Origin: Ethanoligenens harbinense YUAN-3
GTDB taxonomy: Bacteria > Bacillota > Clostridia > Oscillospirales > Ethanoligenentaceae
NCBI RefSeq assembly: GCF_000178115.2
Contig: NC_014828.1
Coordinates: forward strand, 2,431,501-2,495,500
DNA length: 64,000 bases
Direction: 5' to 3'
Position numbers and translations under genes: made by a program. Of the stretch, positions 37,517-45,951 are shown piece after piece. How positions within the stretch are numbered: position 1 is the first letter of the stretch; every line of letters begins with the position of its first letter. A model generated the notes under the pieces. It saw only the letters and a list, made by a program, of their open reading frames with translations. It made no database searches and was not told where the DNA came from.

Positions 37517-38770
37517 ATGGAACAACAAGTGAGAAAAAAACAAGCATATGAAATCAAACCCGTTGGAACGTTTCACATCCGATTTTCGCATGACATTTTG
37601 GTGAGAATTTTCGCGCTGCTGGCCCTGTTTTCGCTGACGGCCATCCTGATGATCTACGCCGCCGCCGGTCTGCACACCGGTCTGGCCGGGAGGCAGGGCG
37701 CCAGTGATTATGTCAAGGCACGGGTGGAAGCAGTGCTGTCAAGCGACACCTCGCCCGACAACGCCTATCCCGAACGCAGGACCGGGGAGCAGCAGCTGCG
37801 CATCCGCATTCTGGAAGGCAGCTACAGCGGCCGGCAAATGGAGATCACCAATTATGTGAACGTGCTGCATGACATTGAGGCGCGTCAGGGCATGACCATC
37901 GTAGTGCAACTGACCCACCAGAGCGACGGCAGTCTCTCCGCCTCGGTCTACAATTACGACCGCTCCGGCGTGCTCATCCTATTCGGCGTTTGTGTTCTGG
38001 CCCTGCTCTGCATCGCGGGCGGGCTGAAAGGGGTGCAGTCCCTGTTTGGCATCCTGTTTACCGTGCTGTGCGTGGTCTTTATTCTGCTTCCATTTGTGCT
38101 CAAGGGCGCCCCCCCGATCGGTATAGCGCTCCTCGTGGTGGTTCTGGCCACCGCCGTCCATTTCATTCTGCTGGACGGTATCGGGCGGAAAACGGTGCCC
38201 GCCCTCATTTCAACTGTGGCCGGCGCGCTCTTTTCAGCCGGTGCGGCAAGCCTGGTCGGAGCCATCGCCTCGCTCAATGGATTTCATATGCAGGAGGCCG
38301 AGGCGCTGCTCTTGCAGTCTGCTCACGGGCAGATTCCCATCCACGGGCTGCTGGTTGCGGGCATCCTTATCTCGGCGCACGGTGCGGTGATGGACGTGGC
38401 CATCACCATTGCGTCGGCGGTGGACGAATTCCGCCGGGAAAGCCCGATGCACAGTGACACCGACCGTTTTCGGTTCGGCATGCGCGTTGGCCGCGATGCC
38501 ATGGGCACCATGGTCAATACGCTGGTGCTGGCGTATGTCGGGTCGTCGCTCAACACGCTTTTGCTGCTGTATTCCTACGGTATCTCGTTCGCGCAGCTCA
38601 TCAACACCGATCTGATCGGGGTCGAACTGCTGGAAGGCCTGGCCGGCAGTCTGGGAATCATTCTCACGGTGCCGCTGGTTGCGTTTCTGTCCGCCTTTTT
38701 GGCGGGACGGCTTCATACCGCACCAACTACGCTGCCGAAAAAGCCGGAGCCTGTGAAGCAGCCGCAGTAG
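37517..38770 (+). CDS. YibE/F family membrane protein
   Basis: 417 residues. One N-terminal membrane helix (about 28-50), an outside domain (about 55-150), then six or so helices with the YibE/F core (GLKGVQSLFGILFTVLCV; ISAHGAVMDVAITIASAV; GRDAMGTMVNTLVLAYVG). The biochemical role of the family is not established; Lactococcus YibE and YibF have been linked to transport. The ATG at 37517 has only AAAAGG next to it; GTG at 37529 is an alternative. Followed by a strong terminator. Confidence 0.85.
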   Translation: MEQQVRKKQAYEIKPVGTFHIRFSHDILVRIFALLALFSLTAILMIYAAAGLHTGLAGRQGASDYVKARVEAVLSSDTSPDNAYPERRTGEQQLRIRILEGSYSGRQMEITNYVNVLHDIEARQGMTIVVQLTHQSDGSLSASVYNYDRSGVLILFGVCVLALLCIAGGLKGVQSLFGILFTVLCVVFILLPFVLKGAPPIGIALLVVVLATAVHFILLDGIGRKTVPALISTVAGALFSAGAASLVGAIASLNGFHMQEAEALLLQSAHGQIPIHGLLVAGILISAHGAVMDVAITIASAVDEFRRESPMHSDTDRFRFGMRVGRDAMGTMVNTLVLAYVGSSLNTLLLLYSYGISFAQLINTDLIGVELLEGLAGSLGIILTVPLVAFLSAFLAGRLHTAPTTLPKKPEPVKQPQ

Positions 38771-38800
38771 CCGCGCCATTCCAACTGAATACAGAGAAGG

Positions 38801-38835
38801 AAAAAGCCCGTGGGATTTTCTCCCACGGGCTTTTT
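38801..38835. terminator. Bidirectional intrinsic terminator
   Basis: AAAAAGCCCGTGGGA pairs exactly with TCCCACGGGCTTTTT around a five-base loop. It separates the convergent yibE-like and nucleotidase genes. Confidence 0.92.
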
Positions 38836-38860
38836 GAATGAAATGCTTTAAAAAAGCAAA

Positions 38861-41278
38861 TCAGCGGCGTTTGTTCTTTTTGCGAAGAAGTACGAGGAGC
38901 GCCGCGCCGGAAATACCAAACATCACGAACGCGCCGGTCAGCGGATAACGCATGTCGCCGGTAAACGGGTTGCTGGCCGACACGGCGGAGGAAGCCGCGG
39001 AAGACGCCGCAGAACTGCCGGACGCGGCGGACGAGGCGGAAATCGAAGCGGCAGCCGACGCAGAAGACTTCGAGGAACCGGAGGAAGAACTGCCGGAATC
39101 GGTGGGATTGACCGCCACCACCGCCGCTTTCAGCACGGCGGAATCGGCAACCAGCGCCTGTTGCTGTACCGTCAGCGCGTTGTATGCTTTCAGCGCCGTA
39201 TTGACCGTTGTCTGATCCACCCATGTGGGAGAATACGGAAGGTTGAGGATGCTCGTCATCACAGCAACCGCAGCAGCCTGATCGCTGCTCTGGGCGCTCA
39301 TATCGTTGGTCACGGCGGTCATGCCGATGGTGTTGTTGACATAGGCCTCCGCATAGTTCCCGTTCTGGTACACATAGATGGTATGCGAACCGGATGTCAG
39401 GTTCGACACGGTCAGCACACCGTTGGAATCGGTCGTGCCGTAGGCCGCGGACGTGTTATCAATGCTGTAAACCACCTGCCGATTCGCCACGGCGCCGTTG
39501 GAGTCGGTCAGCGTGACGGACGCGCTGTAGTCCGGATAGACATAGCTGGTGGCCAGCCGGATGCGTCCCTGGCTCATGGGATACGCGAATGTGCCGCCGC
39601 CCGCTTTCGTGAGCGCGGTGATATAGTTGCCGGTGATGACATCCAGCGCGTCGCCTTCACCGATGTTCTTGATGCCGGAAAGCATGGTATAACCGTCGCC
39701 GCCCGCGTCTTCATAATCGTTGGTGGCAAGCACGATCTTGGTGGTGGTATCGTTGCGGTCGAGTACCTGTTTGTCGCTGCCGTCCGGATTGAGCAGCACA
39801 ATCTGCTTCACGCGGCTGCCGGTCACGGCCGGCGTCGCGGCGGTATTAGAGGGCGTATCAGAAGGATCGTATGTGAAACGCATGCCGGAAACCTGCGGGA
39901 AACGACCGTCCGCACCGGTGATTTTTCCGGTGGTGGCATCCTGCCCCGCAATCTTGGACACGCCGTTTTCAATGATCTGATAAAGGACATCCGGCGTGAC
40001 TTCTTTCATCGAGAGAATGTTGCCAAACGGCAGGATGGTGCTCACCTGCCCCTGCGTGATGTCGCCCTGCGGGATGGAATCGCGCACACCGCCGCCGTTT
40101 TCCAGCGCCACGATGGGCAGCCCGGCTTCCTCCGTGCCCGCCACATGGGACTTGGCGGCATCAGCCATGGCATCGGCCACCAGGTCGCCCATATTGCTTT
40201 CACCCAGACGGGCAATGGAGGTGTTGTTCACTACGCCGCCCCAGAGCGCCGTGGACGTGTGGCCCACCACTTGGTTGAACAGCGGCGCCTGCGCGCTGCT
40301 CAACTGAGTGGCCAGAGCCTGCACGGCAGTGTCGGGGGTATAGTCTTTTTGGGCCTGCGCGGCACTGATGAGAGTCTCTTTCGGCGTCACCGTGCCGTTT
40401 GAATCCACGGTGATGTCCAGCCGGCCCACGTTGGCGCCGTAGCAGCCCGTCTGCACGATCAGCGTGCCGTTGACCACATTGTTTTCCACCGTGTGGCTGT
40501 GCCCGTCGATCAGCACGTTCAGACCGGTCAGTTGGCTGGCGATCTGGTCGCTGTTGGGGGAACTCATGGGATCATTGCCGATGTGCATGACACCCACGAT
40601 CACCTGCGCGCCCTCGCCTTTGAGCGTGTTGATCTCCTGCTGGGAAACAGCGACCGGATCTTTGAACGTTACGCTTCCGGCAGTACCGATCAGATAGGAG
40701 GGATTGGTTTTGTAAGCGGTTTCCGGTGTCTCGATGCCGAAAAAGCCGACCTTGACGCCGTTGACGGTCTTGATGAGATCGCAGCCGTTGTTGCCGCTCA
40801 GTCCTTGGCCGTTCACACCCTGGAGAATGGGCTGGCTGCCATAATAGGTATTGGCGGAGAGCGTGGGATAGTTGGAGTTGCGCACGTTGTCAAACATCAC
40901 GTCCAGGCCATAGTCAAACTCGTGATTACCCAGCACGCCCAGGTCATATTTCATCGCGTTGGTCAGCTTGATGACATCTGCGCCCTTGCTGATGTTCGCA
41001 AACGGCACGCCCTGCGAGGCGTCGCCCGCGTCCACCAGCAGGGAACCCGGCACGCTTTCGCGGATCCCGGCCGTATAATCGGCACCGATGGTGGTCAGCA
41101 CTTTGGAACTGTTGTAGGCATCAATGAGATGACCGTGCATGTCGTTGGTGTGAAAGATGGTGATGGTGTCGGTGGACGGTGTCACCGCCAAAGCGGGCAC
41201 GGATGTCCCCAGGACCAGCCCCGCCGCGCAGGCAAGACCCAGCAGGCCGGCCCAGCATGTCCGGATAAACTTTTTCAT
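38861..41278 (-). CDS. Cell-wall 5'-nucleotidase/metallophosphatase with C-terminal sorting signal
   Basis: 805 residues. Signal peptide (about 1-31), metallophosphatase domain (TITIFHTNDMHGHL, GDASQGVPF, VLGNHEFDYG), 5'-nucleotidase C-terminal domain (about 330-560), an Ig-like domain (about 580-650), a helical region, then a Ser/Ala linker, NPFTGD at 770-775, a membrane helix and KKNKRR. The end is a sortase signal of the NPxTG type. It would release phosphate and nucleosides from nucleotides outside the cell. CGGGAGG precedes the ATG. Confidence 0.92.
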   Translation of the reverse strand: MKKFIRTCWAGLLGLACAAGLVLGTSVPALAVTPSTDTITIFHTNDMHGHLIDAYNSSKVLTTIGADYTAGIRESVPGSLLVDAGDASQGVPFANISKGADVIKLTNAMKYDLGVLGNHEFDYGLDVMFDNVRNSNYPTLSANTYYGSQPILQGVNGQGLSGNNGCDLIKTVNGVKVGFFGIETPETAYKTNPSYLIGTAGSVTFKDPVAVSQQEINTLKGEGAQVIVGVMHIGNDPMSSPNSDQIASQLTGLNVLIDGHSHTVENNVVNGTLIVQTGCYGANVGRLDITVDSNGTVTPKETLISAAQAQKDYTPDTAVQALATQLSSAQAPLFNQVVGHTSTALWGGVVNNTSIARLGESNMGDLVADAMADAAKSHVAGTEEAGLPIVALENGGGVRDSIPQGDITQGQVSTILPFGNILSMKEVTPDVLYQIIENGVSKIAGQDATTGKITGADGRFPQVSGMRFTYDPSDTPSNTAATPAVTGSRVKQIVLLNPDGSDKQVLDRNDTTTKIVLATNDYEDAGGDGYTMLSGIKNIGEGDALDVITGNYITALTKAGGGTFAYPMSQGRIRLATSYVYPDYSASVTLTDSNGAVANRQVVYSIDNTSAAYGTTDSNGVLTVSNLTSGSHTIYVYQNGNYAEAYVNNTIGMTAVTNDMSAQSSDQAAAVAVMTSILNLPYSPTWVDQTTVNTALKAYNALTVQQQALVADSAVLKAAVVAVNPTDSGSSSSGSSKSSASAAASISASSAASGSSAASSAASSAVSASNPFTGDMRYPLTGAFVMFGISGAALLVLLRKKNKRR

Positions 41279-41897
41279 TTTTCCTCCCGGTTGTCAAAAA
41301 ATGTTTTTGCTTTTACCGGAAGCGTTTCTTTATACAAGGAAACGGCTGTCCCATTTCAGCAACGCATCCGTTCCGGAAAAGCAATTTCGACCATGCTTTA
41401 AGTATGTAACTTTTTCGCGGAAGGAAAAATTACATCTTTATATAGCCTTTGTAAAATTTATGTAATATTTTGTGTGCCTTTTTCCGGGACACCTACCGAA
41501 AAAGGGACGTCCTCTTTTGAACCGGCCCTGTTCCATGGGCTTTTCGATTACAATGGCCATGATATGCCCATTCCAGGAATCTCCCGATGCTCCGTTTTTC
41601 ACCATCTATTGCTGATTTTTATGGGAAAGCGTATAATCATGTAAAAGCCGGCATCCGTCTTGCCTATGCACCAATATGTTCCGGGCCGGCGTTGGCACCG
41701 GCATGCCTGCAATCAACCGCCTCGAAAGGCCGCCGGGCGCGCATTGCTTGTAGAATCGGCAAGTGTTTGGGCATACCGGCAATATGGAAGCTGCTTTCTG
41801 CAAAAACACATTTGTTCAAGGGCTTTTTATATCGTTTGCATTTCAAGAAAATCCAAGATTGATCGCGTGGTAAAACGCGCCGGGAGGAACGCTTGTC
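41279..41897. other. Divergent intergenic region with no gene found
   Basis: 619 bases between the divergent nucleotidase and epimerase genes. AT-rich near 41390-41480. Short open frames (for example 41587-41862) have unlikely composition and no ribosome site. No clear promoter pair or RNA fold seen. Confidence 0.4.
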
Positions 41898-42779
41898 ATG
41901 ATGGATTACACATTAAAAAACGAGTACGTAGACCTGAAACTGAGCGCGTATGGCGGACAGTTGACTTCCATAAAGGCAAATGCCATAGAATATCTTTGGC
42001 AGGGCGACGCAGCCTATTGGAGCGGCCAGGCGCCGATTCTTTTCCCGATTGTAGGAAGCCTGCGCAATAAAGAGGCAACCGTCGGGAAAAATAAGACCTG
42101 CCATATGGAACGCCATGGCGTGGCGCGCAAGCAGAACTTTGACATGATTGCATGTACCGGTGAATCCATTTCTTTTTCCTTTGATTCCAACGAATCCACG
42201 TTGTCACAGTTTCCCTACCGCTTTCATCTGATCGAGAAGTATGTCCTTCACCAAAACAGCATTGAGGTGCAATACATCGTTCAGAATACCGGTGACGGCG
42301 TGCTCCCGTTTCAAATCGGCGGTCATCCCGGATTTAATTGTCCTTTGCTCCAGGGCGAACGTTTTGAGGATTATCAAATCGAATTTGAATACCCGGAGAC
42401 CGCCGACTGTCCCCAGATCGTGCCAGATACCGGCCTTGTGGATGTAGAAAACCGCAGGCGTGTTTTGACGGACTCCAAAACTCTTCCATTAAAGCACAGC
42501 CTGTTTTACAAGGATGCCTTGATTTTTGACCGACTGAAATCGAGGAACGTGAAATTACGGAATCCGCACACCGGCCATTATGTGGCACTTTCTTTTCATG
42601 ATTTTAACAATCTGCTTATTTGGTCCAGTTCAAATGACGGACCGTTTGTTGCACTGGAGCCATGGAGCGGATTGGCAACTTGCAGCGACGAAAGCGATGT
42701 TTTTGAAGAAAAACGCGGGATCTATTTATTAGAGCCCCGGCAAATGAAATCTTTTTCCCATACAATCACCGTCGGATAA
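41898..42779 (+). CDS. Aldose 1-epimerase family protein
   Basis: 293 residues. Mutarotase fold with SAYGGQLTSIKANAIEYLW near the N-terminus, the substrate region FPIVGSLRNKE, HGVAR, and QIGGHPGFNCPL, where the catalytic His is expected. A C-terminal Glu in VALEPWSGLATC matches the general base. This is the LacX-like branch, which interconverts anomers of hexoses or hexose phosphates. GGGAGGAACG precedes two ATG codons (41898 and 41901). Confidence 0.88.
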   Translation: MMDYTLKNEYVDLKLSAYGGQLTSIKANAIEYLWQGDAAYWSGQAPILFPIVGSLRNKEATVGKNKTCHMERHGVARKQNFDMIACTGESISFSFDSNESTLSQFPYRFHLIEKYVLHQNSIEVQYIVQNTGDGVLPFQIGGHPGFNCPLLQGERFEDYQIEFEYPETADCPQIVPDTGLVDVENRRRVLTDSKTLPLKHSLFYKDALIFDRLKSRNVKLRNPHTGHYVALSFHDFNNLLIWSSSNDGPFVALEPWSGLATCSDESDVFEEKRGIYLLEPRQMKSFSHTITVG

Positions 42780-42993
42780 GACGCGCGAATGGTTTCGGAT
42801 GGAAACAGAGCGGATACAGTCCAACTGAAAAACAGACGGCATCGCGCTTGTTGCCTCTGCATCCCATACGGACGATCCGCATCACGGGCCGCCTGACGCA
42901 GGCCCTTTCACTCCGCATGCGGCGAATAACTCAGCGCATATTCCAAGGCCGCGTCCGGTGATTTTGTTAGACGAACATATCCGATCGCCACGG

Positions 42994-43036
42994 CACAAAC
43001 CCGCACGGAAGGGCACCCCTTCCGTGCGGGTTTGTG
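42994..43036. terminator. Very stable hairpin between convergent genes
   Basis: A perfect 20-pair stem (42994-43013 with 43017-43036) with a three-base loop. No long T run on either side, but TTTG closes the stem. It lies between the epimerase and the flavoprotein genes and probably stops both. Confidence 0.7.
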
Positions 43037-43062
43037 CGTCCGCCCATTACAGAATGGACCCT

Positions 43063-44313
43063 TTACCGCGGCGTCGGTTCTGCATAGAAGTATCTCGCTT
43101 TCTCATCGACCGCGAAATGATCGGTAAAATTTTCATTCCACCGTTGTGCTGCGCGTTTGAGCGGGATTCCCCGCTTGACCATCGCGGCGTAAAATCCACC
43201 GCCTGCGATATCACCCACAAGCAGCGCGCCACGTAAAATGCCGTTTTCGGTCACGAATTTCTTGTAAACGGCGCCCGAAGTCAACGTTTCGATTGCGGAA
43301 TCGGTATCTTCCGGAGGATTCACCTCTCCGATCGACAGCGCCGGCAGACCGCAGAAATTCAGGGCGTTGATTTTTGAAAACGTATCTTGATACACGCTGT
43401 CCTTCCCGGCCATGTTTTCAGCGGCGACGATGCCTTGCTTCACGGCGAGCGGCCAGATGCCCGAGATGCCGGTGACATCGCCCGCGGCATAAACGTCCGG
43501 AGTGCTCGTGCGCATATGGTCGTCAACTTCTATGGCGCTGCTTGTGCGCGGTATGTTTCCCGATTTCTGCGAGGAAAAGGCAAGATTGGGCCGCGCGCCG
43601 GAAGCCACCACGACAAAATCACAGGGAACCGTCTCTCCGTTTGCAAGCACCAGAGAACAGACTTGACCGGCGCCATTTTGCTGCGCGCTCGTAACGGCGG
43701 TTCCAGTGTGGAATGCTGCCCCTTCCTGCTCGAACAGTGTCTGGTAAAGCCTGGCCGCGGGTGCATCCAAGTAAAGCGGCAGGACACGGTCAGCAAGCTC
43801 CACAACATGAACCTTTACGCCACGCTGCAGAAGCGCCTGCGCCGCATCCATGCCAACCAGACCCGCACCGATCACGACGGCTGTCCGGTCACCCGTGCCG
43901 CATACCTCCGCAATGCCTTCCGCATCCCGAAAGGCGCGCAGAGTGTACACGTTGCCTGCCTGCGCAAGCCCCGGGACAGGCGGCAGGACGGCACGCGCGC
44001 CGGTTGCGATCAGCAGCCTGTCGTAGCGGAGCCGCTCACCGTTGTGCAGACGCATGACCTTCTGGTCAAAGTCGATGGAGGGGCAGGCGCTCTTATTGAT
44101 AAAACGGATGTTGTTTTCTCCAAAGAAGTAGGAGGGAACAAAGCTGAGATCGTCCAGCGCACGGGCTCCGGCAATGTAATGATGGAGCAAACAGCGCGAG
44201 ACCGGGCTGACGTCTTCGGCCACGACCGTGATTCTGCCCTTCTGATCCAGTATGCGCAGCCGCTCTGCGGCCTTCAGTCCCGCGGCACCCGCGCCAAGTA
44301 TTACATAATGCAT
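43063..44313 (-). CDS. NAD(P)/FAD-dependent oxidoreductase (FNOR, CooF partner type)
   Basis: 416 residues from ATG at 44313. FAD motif VILGAGAAGLKAAERLR, NAD motif AVVIGAGLVGMDAAQALLQRG (about 143-161), and the second FAD motif VYAAGDVTGI. It has the shape of rubredoxin/ferredoxin-NAD+ reductases of the pyridine nucleotide-disulfide type. Its start overlaps the ferredoxin stop by one base, so the two are coupled. In several acetogens such a pair follows cooS; no cooS is seen here. It probably moves electrons between NAD(P)H and the ferredoxin. Confidence 0.85.
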   Translation of the reverse strand: MHYVILGAGAAGLKAAERLRILDQKGRITVVAEDVSPVSRCLLHHYIAGARALDDLSFVPSYFFGENNIRFINKSACPSIDFDQKVMRLHNGERLRYDRLLIATGARAVLPPVPGLAQAGNVYTLRAFRDAEGIAEVCGTGDRTAVVIGAGLVGMDAAQALLQRGVKVHVVELADRVLPLYLDAPAARLYQTLFEQEGAAFHTGTAVTSAQQNGAGQVCSLVLANGETVPCDFVVVASGARPNLAFSSQKSGNIPRTSSAIEVDDHMRTSTPDVYAAGDVTGISGIWPLAVKQGIVAAENMAGKDSVYQDTFSKINALNFCGLPALSIGEVNPPEDTDSAIETLTSGAVYKKFVTENGILRGALLVGDIAGGGFYAAMVKRGIPLKRAAQRWNENFTDHFAVDEKARYFYAEPTPR

Positions 44314-44765
44314 CACACATTCACCTCGATCACCAGCAGTGCCCCTTTCGGGCAGCTTTCCACACAGCGGGGAATTTCGCGCCGGTTGCACAAGTCGCAC
44401 TTCACGATCACGCTATGCGTGCTCTGGTCGGGCCTCAATACCCCAAACGGGCAGGCCAGCACGCACATAAAGCAGGCGGCGCAGCAATCTGCGTCATACG
44501 TAACCCGGCCGGAAAGCGGATTTTTGGCCATCGCTCCGCTGATGCAGGCCTGAGCGCACGCAGGCTCGTCACACTGGCGGCAGAAAATCGGCGTAAAGTG
44601 CCCATTGGCATCCGGAAGGATGCTGATGCGGCTTTCGCTTTGCTCTTCGGCGGAATCCATCCCTTCCATAGTCTGGCCGCCGGTCTGGTCATACTCCGCC
44701 GCGCAGGCGGCCGTGCATTTCATGCAACCGTCGCAAAGTTCTCGCCTGATCTGTATTCTTCTCAT
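44313..44765 (-). CDS. CooF/HycB-like 4Fe-4S ferredoxin
   Basis: 150 residues with four Cys clusters: CDGCMKCTAAC, CRQCDEPACAQAC, CCAACFMCVLAC and CDLCNRREIPRCVESC. This is the four-cluster electron carrier layout of CooF, HycB and similar subunits. It acts in the cytosol as electron link between an oxidoreductase and the flavoprotein encoded next. GGGGAGGGGGG precedes the ATG. Expression appears controlled by a leader terminator (44806-44840). Confidence 0.88.
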   Translation of the reverse strand: MRRIQIRRELCDGCMKCTAACAAEYDQTGGQTMEGMDSAEEQSESRISILPDANGHFTPIFCRQCDEPACAQACISGAMAKNPLSGRVTYDADCCAACFMCVLACPFGVLRPDQSTHSVIVKCDLCNRREIPRCVESCPKGALLVIEVNV

Positions 44766-44805
44766 ACAGGCCCCCCTCCCCTGTGGAAAGCGCCGCCCTG
44801 TTCAC

Positions 44806-44840
44806 AAAAAAAGAGCTTGCCCGTCATGCGGGACAAACTC
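44806..44840 (-). terminator. Leader terminator (possible attenuator) of the ferredoxin operon
   Basis: On the minus strand GAGTTTGTCCCG (44829-44840) pairs with CGGGCAAGCTC (44813-44823), then seven T. It lies between the promoter (44883-44911) and the start codon at 44765, so transcription of the operon must pass it. I recognise no riboswitch class in the short leader. Confidence 0.7.
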
Positions 44841-44882
44841 CTTCGTTTGCAGCGGCTAAAACTGTGTGATTCTTGTTTTTTC

Positions 44883-44911
44883 ATTATAGATTAAATGTCG
44901 TCCATAGTCAA
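44883..44911 (-). promoter_or_regulatory. Promoter of the ferredoxin/flavoprotein operon
   Basis: Minus strand TTGACT (44906-44911) and TATAAT (44883-44888), 17 bases apart. Confidence 0.8.
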
Positions 44912-44991
44912 CAATTAGGTTAAATATAACAACAATCTACAAATTGCCTTTTGGTTGCTCCACCGCGTGGTGGCAAACATCCCATGCCGCT

Positions 44992-45573
44992 CTATTCGGA
45001 CGCCATGCGCAGGATCTGCGCGTTTGCAGTGAACAGGTCAATCGGGCTGTAACTGTAATAAAAATCAACATCATCCGAAATGACGGCCACCCCACTGCGT
45101 TTGCAGAAATCGAGCAGATAGTAATCGAAAAAATCACAGCGATGAGAAGAATACCCGTCCGCAAAGGCCTCCACCATCCCGGGGCTGATCGTTGCGGGTT
45201 CGATCGCAATGCCGGGGATGGAGGAAAGCTGTTTCAGAATCAGCGTGATCTCATGCTGCACCATGCTGCGCTGTGCGGGCAGTTGCCGGAATTTCTTTAC
45301 GGACAGGTTGGTTCCTTTGAGATTGTTGTAAATGTCGCACTCGTTTTTTTCGATGAAATGGAGCATTTCGTTGATGTTGAGCGTCGTAACGATCAGCCTG
45401 TTTCCGTGCGAAATGACATTCTTGATAAATTCCGGATAAGCGGTTTTCTGATAGGCCTTGGTGATTGCGCACCGGCTGTAAAAGGTCCACAAAAGGATAT
45501 GGGTATCCATGGCAAATGCGACCGTTTGGTCCGGAAATACCGGCAGATTCGTAATGTCATAGATCGTATGCAT
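44992..45573 (-). CDS. PIN-domain protein
   Basis: 193 residues. Four acidic positions expected of a PIN nuclease are visible: Asp23 (VAFAMDTHILLW), Glu69 (TTLNINEMLHF), Asp147/Asp150 (HRCDFFDYYLLDF) and Asp167-170 (ISDDVDF). PIN domains cleave RNA with divalent metal; many are toxins but this one is longer than VapC (about 130) and has no VapB-like gene next to it. It is the third gene of an operon after the GHKL ATPase and the STAS-like protein; ten bases separate it from the latter. AAGGTGATGG precedes the ATG. Confidence 0.7.
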   Translation of the reverse strand: MHTIYDITNLPVFPDQTVAFAMDTHILLWTFYSRCAITKAYQKTAYPEFIKNVISHGNRLIVTTLNINEMLHFIEKNECDIYNNLKGTNLSVKKFRQLPAQRSMVQHEITLILKQLSSIPGIAIEPATISPGMVEAFADGYSSHRCDFFDYYLLDFCKRSGVAVISDDVDFYYSYSPIDLFTANAQILRMASE

Positions 45574-45583
45574 TCCATCACCT

Positions 45584-45931
45584 TCAGTTGTCCGTAATGT
45601 TGGACTGGGTGATGTCGCTTATCTTGATGAGCGTTTCCTGTTGGGCGTAGATGGCGCTGGCGTTTTCAAAGGAGTGAAGGTATGTGTCCATCCCGAGATC
45701 CGAAATGTTCGTCAGCCGGATTTTTTCCGCACATTCGTCCGGAGAAAGCTTCATGACGAAATTTCCGATGCTTGCGTTGAAAAACATCGTGGCGAAAAGC
45801 GAGATGCCGGAAAAGTCGAGTTCGACTGTCTCGCCGTCCTTCAGAGAGGCCTCGATCGCCTTTCGCAGCTTCCTTCCGTCCGATTCGGTCAGAGCCATCG
45901 TTGCAATATCGCGGACCATTACTTTTTGCAT
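45584..45931 (-). CDS. STAS-like domain (DUF4325) protein
   Basis: 115 residues. VELDFSGISLFATMFFNASIG is the hallmark strand-loop-helix of DUF4325, a STAS-like fold related to SpoIIAA anti-anti-sigma factors. No obvious phosphorylatable Ser at the SpoIIAA place, though Ser64 region (GISLF) is close. GAGGTGAG precedes the ATG. It lies between the ATPase (20 bases) and PIN genes, so a partner-switching role with the ATPase is likely. Confidence 0.8.
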   Translation of the reverse strand: MQKVMVRDIATMALTESDGRKLRKAIEASLKDGETVELDFSGISLFATMFFNASIGNFVMKLSPDECAEKIRLTNISDLGMDTYLHSFENASAIYAQQETLIKISDITQSNITDN

Positions 45932-45951
45932 AGCGTTTTCTCACCTCTCGT

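Noticed and set aside
41587-41862. 91-codon frame in the nucleotidase-epimerase gap
   Set aside because: No ribosome site, mixed composition and overlapping frames on the other strand.
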